Below are positions 53,814 through 61,448 of a stretch of DNA of 64,000 nucleotides, piece by piece. Below the pieces are notes generated by a model. That model was not told the DNA's origin. It saw only the letters and a program-made list of their open reading frames with translations, and made no database searches. How positions within the stretch are numbered: position 1 is the stretch's first letter; the number at the start of each line of letters is the position of its first letter. This DNA is from Stenotrophomonas sp. SAM-B (GTDB lineage Bacteria; Pseudomonadota; Gammaproteobacteria; Xanthomonadales; Xanthomonadaceae). The DNA lies in the NCBI RefSeq assembly GCF_013387485.1, contig NZ_JABBXB010000008.1, forward strand, positions 62,001 to 126,000. Direction: 5' to 3'. The position numbers and the translations under genes were made by a program.

Positions 53814-54458
53814 TTACTCTTCGATCGACTCGATCTCGTCGCGCATCAGCAGCTCGTTGCCCATGTAGCGCTCGAACCGGATGCGCCCGAACCCGGCGGC
53901 GTACCACGCCTCGATGCGGCTGTCTTCGAAGGTGGCGGTGACGTGGCAGGTGTCCTTGAAGGTACGCGGCTGGTAGCCGACCTCCGCCTCCACGTCCTCG
54001 AAGCCGACGAAGGTGTAGTCGGAGAAGCCGTCATAGTCGATCGGCTCGACGGTGTCTTCGGCATGGTTCGTGCGCTCGCCCTTGCCGTTGACTTCGAAAC
54101 GATCGCCCGGCTTGGCGTTCGCCGGGAACGTCGGCGCGGGCTTGAACACGTCGGTCATCACCGGCTTGGAACCGTCGCCACCCCAGGCGGACATACCAAG
54201 GCGCTCCTGGCCGAGGAGCTGGCGGCCGCTCGCATCGTAGTAGCTGGCGCTACCGACACCACCGCCGGCACTGTTTACCTTGATCGCCTGCTGGCCGGCG
54301 AACGTGGCCTTCTCGATGGTCAGCGTTTCATCACTGGTGGACCACGACAGGCCCGGGGTCAACGTAAAACAGGTGGCGAACTCCGGTGCAGCCAGCGCCG
54401 GCAGCGAGAGACCGGCCAGGCCAAGAGCGAGCGCGGAGCGCAGAAGCAGAGACGACAT
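53814..54458 (-). CDS. Exported protein of unknown function
   Basis: A 214-residue protein with a signal peptide (LGLAGLSLPALA|APEFATCF). The mature part is acidic and beta-rich with aromatic residues (YDASGRQLLGQERLGMSAWGGDGSK, ARFERYMGNELL). The first Cys pair (TCFTL, DTCHVTA) could form a disulfide. I chose the ATG at 54458 since AAGGAT lies seven bases upstream and the signal peptide begins there. I do not recognise a family. Confidence 0.75.
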   Translation of the reverse strand: MSSLLLRSALALGLAGLSLPALAAPEFATCFTLTPGLSWSTSDETLTIEKATFAGQQAIKVNSAGGGVGSASYYDASGRQLLGQERLGMSAWGGDGSKPVMTDVFKPAPTFPANAKPGDRFEVNGKGERTNHAEDTVEPIDYDGFSDYTFVGFEDVEAEVGYQPRTFKDTCHVTATFEDSRIEAWYAAGFGRIRFERYMGNELLMRDEIESIEE

Positions 54459-54665
54459 ATACAGATCCTTGTCAGCAGTCAGGACCCGCGCCATGCGCGG
54501 ATCGGTGCGGGATTGTACGCGTTGCACCTGCGTGGGCGGTATACCAAAAGTCCGTGCGGCGGCGGATCAGATCCATAGCGGTGTCCGGCCGTGCGCAACG
54601 ATCCGCGCTGTTGGTCGACGGCGCTGCGCAGTTGAAGCAATCGAGCACGCACTTCTTCAGGCCGC

Positions 54666-55151
54666 CTACCCCTGATGGGACGCTTCGCCCCGCGGGCGGA
54701 TGAAGTAACAGGGTTTGTCTTCCCGCACGCCGACACCGATGACGTATTGTTCCGCTGAGACAATCCGCTCCAGCCATTCCGGAACATCCTGGTCCCAACG
54801 TGCATCAGGGAAGACATAAGGGAAAACGGATTCGTATGGATTCGGCGAGTGCACGAACACCGCATCATAGGCGGTGTCTGCGCACAGCATGACCCAACAC
54901 TGCGTCTTCAGTTCGCGCTCGCGGAGCGCTTCGTCCAACCTGCCAAGCAATCGGATGGCAATCTTCGCCGCCGATACGCGGTCCTCAATGGATCTATTGC
55001 CTTTTCCCCACCAATCCGGGTGCGTATGGGAGTAGTTGAACCACTCTGATCTCGCCCAGTCCTCTACCCTGAGCGCTGCCTTGCGCTCCTCGCGCGACCA
55101 GTACGCGTCCATCTTCTTCCTGTAGCGACGATCCATTGGTTGCTCGGTCAT
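54666..55151 (-). CDS. Hypothetical cytosolic protein with lower GC than neighbours
   Basis: A 161-residue acidic protein with many Trp, Tyr and Arg residues (AYWSREERKAALRVEDWARSEWFNYSHTHPDWWGKGNRS). No signal peptide, no membrane segment. Its base composition looks noticeably less G/C-rich than the flanking genes, and codon third positions are less biased, which suggests acquisition by transfer. Such isolated small proteins are sometimes immunity proteins of contact-dependent toxins, but I see no toxin gene nearby and no known immunity motif. Function unknown. Confidence 0.55.
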   Translation of the reverse strand: MTEQPMDRRYRKKMDAYWSREERKAALRVEDWARSEWFNYSHTHPDWWGKGNRSIEDRVSAAKIAIRLLGRLDEALRERELKTQCWVMLCADTAYDAVFVHSPNPYESVFPYVFPDARWDQDVPEWLERIVSAEQYVIGVGVREDKPCYFIRPRGEASHQG

Positions 55152-55206
55152 TGCATTTGGTCAGCCTGGCAGGGGATGACAACTTCGTTGATGGCGCCCA
55201 ACAAGC

Positions 55207-55233
55207 AAAAGGCCTCGCTTGCGCGGGGCCTTT
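55207..55233 (-). terminator. Intrinsic terminator after fadL
   Basis: Stem AAAGGCCTCGC/GCGGGGCCTTT with one G-U pair and a 4-nt loop. The minus-strand exit is TTTTGC, so it ends fadL transcription. Confidence 0.7.
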
Positions 55234-55265
55234 CGCCATTCAAACAACCGGTGCAGCTGCTTCGA

Positions 55266-56609
55266 TCAGAACTTGTAGTTGAACGAAGCGGCCAGGACGT
55301 CGCCACGGACCTTGTACTTGCCGTTCAGCGAGTTGCCCTGGTTGTTGGTGGTGCCACCGATGATCACGTCCGGATCCTTGGTGAACAGGTGGGTGTAACC
55401 GAAGTTGTATTCGGTGTTCGCCGACGGGGTCCAGCCCACGCCCATCGACAGCCACTTGCGGCTGGTGTCCGGCACGCGCACGTCGCGGTGTGCGTTGGTG
55501 GTCGGGGTCTGGTCCAGCGCGACACCGCCACGCAGGGTCACGGTATCGCTCAGCTTGAAGTCGGCACCCAGCGAGACGAAGGTCGTATCGCGGTAGCCGA
55601 ACTCCAGCACCGAATCGGGCTGGCTGGAGGCGTAGTCGATGGTGACCTGGTCGAACGCGGTCGACCAGGCGGTACGGGTGACATCACCCATCACGGTCCA
55701 GCGGTCGTTGACGTTGTGGGTGACGCTCAGGGTGGCCGAGGCCGGCAGGGTCAGCGTGGCCTTGCCCGAGGTGCTCACGAAGTTGCCCGGCTGGGCGCGG
55801 GCCAGCACGGCGGCAGCGTTCGGCGGCACGTCGAAGGTGGCGTCGCCGCCGGTGATCTTGTGCTCCACCTTGGAGCGGTAGCTGATGCCGATGTGGGTGT
55901 TCTCATCGGGGCTGAACAAGCCGCCGACGGTCCAGCCCACGGCATTGTTGTCGCCTTCAACGGTCAGCTTGCCATCGGCGCTGCCCGGGGCGAAGCCCGG
56001 AACGCGGGCCTGGGCCAGCGCGGTGCCGAAGTCGATCTGGTTGCTCAGCTCGATGGTCAGGTGCTCGACGAACACGGACGCGCCGAAGGACACGTACGGG
56101 TTGACGTCGTAGGACGCGGCGAAGCCCAAGTCGATGGCCTTCATGTCGGTCTTCAGACCGCTGTAACGGCCGACCCAGCCATTGTCATAGTCGGTCTTGA
56201 AGCCGAACGGGGCGGTCAGCGAGACGCCGAAGTGCGCCTGCTCGCCGATCGGCATGTGGAAGTACGCGGCCGGGACCGGGGCGATCATGCCGGCGTCGCC
56301 GCCGTCACCGCCGGTCTGCGGCTGGCCGGTCGGCTTGCGGCCGGTGCCCTTGAACTTGGCCGAGAAGCTGATGGCGCTCAGGTCGCCCTGGACCTGCATG
56401 CCTTCGAGCTGGCGCATGCCGGCCGGGTTGACGGCCATGATCGAGGCGTCGCCGGCGGCGCTGCCGGAACCGGCGAAGGCGCGGCCGAGGCCCTTGGCGC
56501 TGTTTTCCTTCAGCTGGAAGGCGGCAGCGTTGACGTGGCCCACGGCCAGGACACCGGCAATGCCGACGGCCAGGGCGGTGACGCGGGCAAGAGTGGAAGC
56601 GGTATGCAT
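55266..56609 (-). CDS. fadL: OmpP1/FadL-family outer-membrane long-chain fatty acid transporter
   Basis: A 447-residue outer-membrane beta-barrel. The signal peptide ends at VGHVNA. The FadL N-terminal hatch is plain: FQLKENSAKGLGRAFAGSGSAAGDASIMAVNPAGM, with the NPAGM signature, and the barrel ends in ...AASFNYKF (terminal Phe). It imports long-chain fatty acids or other hydrophobic compounds across the outer membrane. Alternating short strands with Gly/Asp turns cover the full length. It is transcribed from a well-placed promoter and closed by a terminator, with no fad genes next to it. Confidence 0.92.
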   Translation of the reverse strand: MHTASTLARVTALAVGIAGVLAVGHVNAAAFQLKENSAKGLGRAFAGSGSAAGDASIMAVNPAGMRQLEGMQVQGDLSAISFSAKFKGTGRKPTGQPQTGGDGGDAGMIAPVPAAYFHMPIGEQAHFGVSLTAPFGFKTDYDNGWVGRYSGLKTDMKAIDLGFAASYDVNPYVSFGASVFVEHLTIELSNQIDFGTALAQARVPGFAPGSADGKLTVEGDNNAVGWTVGGLFSPDENTHIGISYRSKVEHKITGGDATFDVPPNAAAVLARAQPGNFVSTSGKATLTLPASATLSVTHNVNDRWTVMGDVTRTAWSTAFDQVTIDYASSQPDSVLEFGYRDTTFVSLGADFKLSDTVTLRGGVALDQTPTTNAHRDVRVPDTSRKWLSMGVGWTPSANTEYNFGYTHLFTKDPDVIIGGTTNNQGNSLNGKYKVRGDVLAASFNYKF

Positions 56610-56724
56610 TGTTGGTTCTCTCCGGAAAGCGGTGATGTTGGCAACGCGCGCCTGCGCCGCCCCTCCCCTTGATGGGTCAGGACAACGCGCCGGATTCCCC
56701 TCCCGACATACGACGCCGTATGCG

Positions 56725-56752
56725 AGTATACCGAGAGCGGTTAATGAAACAA
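56725..56752 (-). promoter_or_regulatory. Putative sigma-70 promoter of fadL
   Basis: On the minus strand TTGTTT (-35, rc of 56747-56752) and TATACT (-10, rc of 56725-56730) are separated by 16 bp; the -10 is five of six consensus. The 5' UTR would be about 110 bp. Confidence 0.55.
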
Positions 56753-56835
56753 TAACGTGTGTCGCCCTTGTGGCTATTCATGCTGAACACGACATATCCC
56801 CGTCAGCTCGGCCTCCGCGCTAGGCTAGTGCCCAC

Positions 56836-57528
56836 ATGTTCGTGTCGACCCCCTCCCGCAAGAAAGCCGCCTACCGCTGGGCCACCCCCCTGCTGTTCGC
56901 CGCGCTGTGGGCGGCCTTCCTGTGGTCGATCTCCCGGCCGGACGATGCCCGCCGCAGCCTGTGGATGGACTGGGGCGCGCTGTCCACCGGCCTGACCCAC
57001 CCGCTGGACTGGTGGGCGACCCTGCAGGATGGCAGCGTGCTGCGGTTGTTCACCGCGCTGTTCCTGCACGCGGACTGGTCCCACCTGCTGGGCAACCTGG
57101 TGTTCCTGCTGATCTTCGGGCTGCCGGCCGAGCGCGTGCTGGGGCCATGGCGGCTGATGCTGCTGTTCCTGGTCGGCGGGGCGATTTCCAACCTCACCGC
57201 GATCTACACCATGGGCAGCCCGGACCAGATCATCATCGGGGCCAGCGGCGCGGTGTCGGCCTTGATCGGCGCCTACCTGGCCCTGTTCCCGGGCGCGCGG
57301 CTGGGCGTGGTGATCCCGCTGGGGCTGTTCCTGGAATTCGTCCGCGCCCCGGCCTATCTGCTGATCGGGGTCTGGGCGGCGCTGCAGGTAGTGTTCGCGT
57401 ATATCGGCCCGACCTTCGGCATGGTGGCCTGGTGGGCGCACATCGCCGGCTTCGTGTTCGGCTTGGGCTACGGCGTGTATGTGCGCGCGGCGATCGCGCG
57501 GCGGCTGCGCAAGCGGCACGGGTTCTGA
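56836..57528 (+). CDS. Rhomboid-family intramembrane serine protease
   Basis: A 230-residue inner-membrane protease with six transmembrane segments. The catalytic Ser is in IIGASGAVSALIGAY (GASG) and the catalytic His in WWAHIAGFVFG; FLHADWSHLLGNLVFLLIFG supplies the conserved oxyanion His and Asn. It cleaves single-span membrane proteins near the periplasmic face. The substrate is unknown. It diverges from fadL and is followed by a SMAG repeat. Confidence 0.92.
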   Translation: MFVSTPSRKKAAYRWATPLLFAALWAAFLWSISRPDDARRSLWMDWGALSTGLTHPLDWWATLQDGSVLRLFTALFLHADWSHLLGNLVFLLIFGLPAERVLGPWRLMLLFLVGGAISNLTAIYTMGSPDQIIIGASGAVSALIGAYLALFPGARLGVVIPLGLFLEFVRAPAYLLIGVWAALQVVFAYIGPTFGMVAWWAHIAGFVFGLGYGVYVRAAIARRLRKRHGF

Positions 57529-57570
57529 GGGCATGACCGGGAGCGGGTCCGCCGACAGGTCGGCCAACGG

Positions 57571-57640
57571 GTAGTGCCGGCCGCTGGCCGGCTCCACGCA
57601 GGGTTGGATTCGAGCGGAGCCGGCCAGCGGCCGGCACTAC
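57571..57640. repeat. SMAG/GTAG REP pair
   Basis: Inverted GTAGTGCCGGCCGCTGGCCG pair, ends four bases before the ctpA stop. It lies between the convergent ends of the rhomboid and ctpA genes. Confidence 0.85.
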
Positions 57641-57643
57641 CGA

Positions 57644-59185
57644 TCAGGGCTTGATCGGTGCCGTCGAGGCCGGGGCTTCCGGCTTGGCCGGTGCGGGCGT
57701 AGCCGGTGCAGCCGCAGGCTGTTCGGCCGGCTTGGTCTCTGCCGGCTTGGTCTCTGCCGGCTTGGTCTCTGCCGGCTTCGTTTCTACCGGCTTGACCGTT
57801 GCATCGGCAGGCTTTGCCGCCGCTGCCCCTGCCGCTGCCGGCTTGGCCGCCGGCTTCTTCGCCGCCTCGGCCTTCTGCCTGGCCAGCACCGAACCCGGCT
57901 GCTTCAACTCGGCCAGCGCATCGTTGATCGGACCATCGCCGGGCAGCACGTCACCGGCCTTGTAACCCTCGGTGCCTTCTTCATCGCCACGCAGGTGGCC
58001 CGGAAGGGTGGCTTCGCTGTAGTCGGTCAAGCTGGCCGGCAGCTCGTCATCCCCGGCGCGCTTCTCCGGCTGCAGCAGCACGTCCGGGATGATGCCGGTG
58101 GCCTGGATGGACTTGCCGCTCGGCGTGAAATACCGCGCGGTGGTGAGTTTCACCGAGTCACCGTTGTCCAGCGGCAGCACGGTCTGCACCGAGCCCTTGC
58201 CGAAGGTGCGGCTGCCGACCACGCGGGCACGGCCGTTGTCGCGCAGGGCACCGGCCAGCACTTCGGAGGCGCTGGCCGAGCCGGCGTCGGCCAGGACGAC
58301 GACCGGTGCGCCCTTGAGCAGATCGCCCGGGGTCGCATCGAAGCGTGCATCGCTGATCGAGATGCGGCCACGGGTGCTGACGATGTTGCCCTTCTCGAGC
58401 AGATCGTCGGCCACCTGCACGGCAGCGGTGAGCAGGCCACCCGGATTGCTGCGCAGATCCAGCACCAGTCCCTTCAGCTTGCCACCGGCCTGCTGCTGCA
58501 GCTGGGCGACATGCTTCTGGAAATCGGCACCGGTGTCGGCCTGGAAGGTGCTCAGGCGGATGTAGCCATACCCGGGTTCAAGCATCTTGCTGCGCACGCT
58601 GGTGACGCGGATGGTCTCGCGGGTCACCGTGACATCGAACGGCTTGGGCTTGCCCTCGCGCACCAGGGTCAGCACGACCTTGGTGCCGGCGACGCCACGC
58701 AGCGGTTCGGTCGCTTCGATCGCGCTGATCGGCTTGCCGTCGATGGCGATGATCAGATCGCCCGCCAGGATGCCCGCGCGCGTCGCCGGGGTATCGTCGA
58801 TCGGCGAAATGACTTTCAGGCTGCTGTTGTCGGGCTGCTGCTGCAGCTCCACGCCGATGCCATCGTAGGCGCCGTTGGCCTGCTCATCGAAGGCCTCGGC
58901 ATCTTCCTTGTCGAAGTAGGTGCTGTGCGGATCCAGGTCCAGCAGCAGGCCGCGGATCGCGGACTGCATCAGCTTCTTGTCGTCGACCGGATCGACGTAG
59001 GCCGCGCGCACCGCGCTGTACACGGCAGCGTAGCGGCGGATTTCTTCCAACGGAACCCGTGAGGTCACCGCTTCTTCCGTGGTGGCCGCATCGGCCCCGC
59101 GTGCCGGCGCTTCAGCGGTCTGCTGCGCCCAGGACACCGCGGGCAACAGGGCCAGCAGCAAGGTGGCGGAACGGGCTACGCGCAT
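57644..59185 (-). CDS. C-terminal processing peptidase (S41, CtpA/Prc-like)
   Basis: A 513-residue exported serine protease: signal peptide (PAVSWAQ), PDZ domain (~110-190, GIGVELQQQPD, AGILAGDLIIAIDGKP) and S41 catalytic core. The catalytic Ser is in DAGSASASEVLAGAL and the Lys in SRTFGKGSVQT. Residues ~440-513 are an Ala/Lys/Pro tail with five KPxET-type repeats. The ATG at 59185 has GGAG seven bases upstream. EnvC, the amidase activator, lies just upstream on the same strand; in many proteobacteria the two are linked and process cell-wall factors. Confidence 0.92.
   Translation of the reverse strand: MRVARSATLLLALLPAVSWAQQTAEAPARGADAATTEEAVTSRVPLEEIRRYAAVYSAVRAAYVDPVDDKKLMQSAIRGLLLDLDPHSTYFDKEDAEAFDEQANGAYDGIGVELQQQPDNSSLKVISPIDDTPATRAGILAGDLIIAIDGKPISAIEATEPLRGVAGTKVVLTLVREGKPKPFDVTVTRETIRVTSVRSKMLEPGYGYIRLSTFQADTGADFQKHVAQLQQQAGGKLKGLVLDLRSNPGGLLTAAVQVADDLLEKGNIVSTRGRISISDARFDATPGDLLKGAPVVVLADAGSASASEVLAGALRDNGRARVVGSRTFGKGSVQTVLPLDNGDSVKLTTARYFTPSGKSIQATGIIPDVLLQPEKRAGDDELPASLTDYSEATLPGHLRGDEEGTEGYKAGDVLPGDGPINDALAELKQPGSVLARQKAEAAKKPAAKPAAAGAAAAKPADATVKPVETKPAETKPAETKPAETKPAEQPAAAPATPAPAKPEAPASTAPIKP
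57726..57800 (-). repeat. Tandem 15-bp repeat encoding KPAET in ctpA
   Basis: Three identical GCCGGCTTGGTCTCT units (57726-57770) followed by two diverged ones. They encode K-P-A-E-T repeats in the C-terminal tail of CtpA. In-frame slippage would change tail length without disrupting the protein. Confidence 0.85.
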
Positions 59186-59311
59186 GAAGCACTCCAGGAT
59201 GAGCGGGGGACGGTTATCCACGCACCACGGTGCGTCGCCCGATTATGCGCGAAGCGACGATAAATTCCCGTTGAATCCCCTGCATGGCGGCGCGCCCAGG
59301 TTGGGCGCGGT

Positions 59312-60682
59312 TTATCGCCGCTGCAGCCAGCTGCCCGGATCGACCGGCTGCCCATTGCGGCGCAGTTCGAAGTAGAGCGCGGTCACGCCCTGCCCGCCGG
59401 AATTGCCGACCTTGGCCACCGCCTCGCCCTTCTTCACCGTGGCGCCGGCATCGCGCAGCAGGGTGTCGTTGTGGGCGTACAGGCTCATGTAGCCGTTGCC
59501 ATGATCGACGATCAGGATCATGCCGTAGCCGGTCATCCAGTCGGAGAACACCACGGTGCCATCGGCGACGGCGGTGATCGTGCTGCCGGCCGGCGCACCG
59601 ATCAGTACGCCACTGCTGGTGCGGCCATCGGGCAGCTTGCCGCCATAGCGCGCGAGCAGGTTGCCGGAGAGCGGCCAGCCCAGCCCACCCACCTTCGGCG
59701 GCGGCGCGGAGGCGACCGCAGGCGGCGTCTTGGTCGCGCGCGGCGGCGGGCGCGTGCCACTGGCAGCCGCGGCACGATCGGCCTTGTCGGCAGCGGCTTT
59801 TTCCGCGGCGGCACGTCGCGCGGCAGCACGGCGTTCGGCCTCCGCCCGGGCAGCGGCGGCACGCAGGTTGGCCAGCAGGGTTTCCAGCGCCTTGGCGTCC
59901 TGGCCCAGCGCCTTTTCGCGTTCGCTGCGATCCTTGTAGCGCTCGTCCAGCGTGGCCACCGTCGCCGCCCGTTCGCGGCGATCATCGGCCAGCGTGGCGA
60001 CCTGCTGCTTCTGCTGCTGCCGGGTCCCTTCCAACGCCTTGCGGCGGTCGACGATCTCCGTCTCCACGCGCTGCAGTTCGGTGAGGTCGGCCGTCAGCGA
60101 CTGGATGCGCTGCGCACGCTCGCGCTGCAGGTACCGGTGATAGGCCAGGCTGCGGTTGGCATCGGCGACGCGATCCTGCGACAGCAGCAGCTTCAGCGGT
60201 GCGTTGTTGCCGATGCGGTACGCCGCGCGCAGCAGCGACGCCAGCTCCGCCCGCTGCTGTTCCAGCCCGGCCTGCAGTGCATCGCGCTTGGCCTGCAGCT
60301 CGTTCATGGCGCGGGTTTCGCGTTGCAGCGCGGTTTCGGTCTGGGCCAGGACGCGGCCGGTGCGGGCGACCTTCTCATCGGCTTCGCGCAGCTGGCGCGA
60401 GGCCTGTCCGCGCTGACCTTCCAGGTTCCGCCGTTCTTGGGCCACGCCCTTGAGCTCGCTGCGCAGCTTCTGCAGCTTGCGCTCGGCTTCCTTGGAGGAC
60501 TGGGCGGCGAGCGGGCTGGCGCCCAGCACGGCCACCGCCAGCAGCAGCGCACGCAACGTCGGGGTCAGCCACTGCGAGCGACCGCGTCCGTCGGTCGGAT
60601 TGTTATCCCGGCGTGAGGAGAAGGCGTTGTGGCGCAAGGGCTTTCCAGTGACTTCAGGCAGATGCGGATTGCAACGATGCAT
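59312..60682 (-). CDS. envC: Murein hydrolase activator EnvC (degenerate LytM domain)
   Basis: A 456-residue protein. After an unusual N-terminus with a hydrophobic segment (ALLLAVAVLGASPLAAQ), residues ~70-300 are a long coiled coil (KLQKLRSELKGVAQERRNLE...) and the last ~130 are a LytM/M23 domain. The first zinc ligand is absent: the HxxxD site reads TSSGVLIGAPAG. The LYAHND motif keeps its His. Like E. coli EnvC it should be catalytically dead and instead activate amidases at the division septum. The start is uncertain; I chose ATG 60682 because CAGGAA is eight bases upstream, but a later start would shorten the long N-tail. Confidence 0.88.
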   Translation of the reverse strand: MHRCNPHLPEVTGKPLRHNAFSSRRDNNPTDGRGRSQWLTPTLRALLLAVAVLGASPLAAQSSKEAERKLQKLRSELKGVAQERRNLEGQRGQASRQLREADEKVARTGRVLAQTETALQRETRAMNELQAKRDALQAGLEQQRAELASLLRAAYRIGNNAPLKLLLSQDRVADANRSLAYHRYLQRERAQRIQSLTADLTELQRVETEIVDRRKALEGTRQQQKQQVATLADDRRERAATVATLDERYKDRSEREKALGQDAKALETLLANLRAAAARAEAERRAAARRAAAEKAAADKADRAAAASGTRPPPRATKTPPAVASAPPPKVGGLGWPLSGNLLARYGGKLPDGRTSSGVLIGAPAGSTITAVADGTVVFSDWMTGYGMILIVDHGNGYMSLYAHNDTLLRDAGATVKKGEAVAKVGNSGGQGVTALYFELRRNGQPVDPGSWLQRR

Positions 60683-60734
60683 GGTGACATTCCTGCAGGC
60701 GGCCTGCCAGCCGCGCTCCACCATCGAGGTTCCC

Positions 60735-61397
60735 ATGAAACGCTCCCTGCTTCCGCTGCTGCTGGCCCTGACGCTGCCCTTTGCGCCGGCCTTCGCAGGC
60801 GACAACATCAGCAAGGTCAACGGCAGCATCTCCGCCGAGGCCGGCCAGAGCTACGGCAATCTGGAGACGGTCAACGGCGGCATCAAGGTCGCCGAAGGCG
60901 CCGTCACCGGTCGCATCGAAACCGTCAACGGCGGCATCCGCGTCGCCGATCGCGCGCGGACCGGCGGTATCTCCACGGTCAACGGCAGCGTGCGGGTCGG
61001 GCGCGAAGTGATTGCCAGCGGCGGCGTGGACACGGTCAACGGCGGCATCTTCCTGGACCGCGGCAGCCAGATCGACGGGGGTCTGGAGACCGTCAACGGC
61101 AGCATCGGGCTGGTCGAGACGCGCGTGGCACGCGGCATCGAGACGGTCAACGGCGACATCACCGTCGGCGTGGGCTCGCAGGTCGAAGGCGGGATCGAGG
61201 TCAAGAAACCGAACTTCAACCTGTCGCTGACCCCCGGCCGCAAGCCGCGCGTGATCATCGGGCCGAACGCGACGGTCAGCGGACCGTTGGAGTTCCAACG
61301 CGAGGTCACCCTCTACGTCCACCGCACCGCGCGGGTGGGACCGGTCAGTGGTGCCGTGGCCGTGCCGTTCGATACCGACACCGCGCCGCAGGATTGA
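60735..61397 (+). CDS. Exported protein with seven VNG beta-helix repeats
   Basis: A 220-residue protein with a signal peptide (TLPFAPAFA|GDN). The mature part is a regular series of short repeats with the motif [ESD]TVNG(G/S/D)I: VNG occurs at residues 28, 46, 64, 82, 101, 120 and 138, so the period is 18-19 residues. This is the spacing of a right-handed parallel beta-helix or polymer-forming (DUF4097/bactofilin-like) solenoid. A final section with PGRKPRVIIGPNATVSGPLEF ends the solenoid. No catalytic residues are visible. It diverges from envC by 52 bp and precedes the M28 peptidase gene. Function unknown. Confidence 0.85.
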   Translation: MKRSLLPLLLALTLPFAPAFAGDNISKVNGSISAEAGQSYGNLETVNGGIKVAEGAVTGRIETVNGGIRVADRARTGGISTVNGSVRVGREVIASGGVDTVNGGIFLDRGSQIDGGLETVNGSIGLVETRVARGIETVNGDITVGVGSQVEGGIEVKKPNFNLSLTPGRKPRVIIGPNATVSGPLEFQREVTLYVHRTARVGPVSGAVAVPFDTDTAPQD

Positions 61398-61448
61398 TAT
61401 TGTGCTCACTGGTGCGCTGCGCACCCGCCTTTCCCGTTCCAGGAACCG

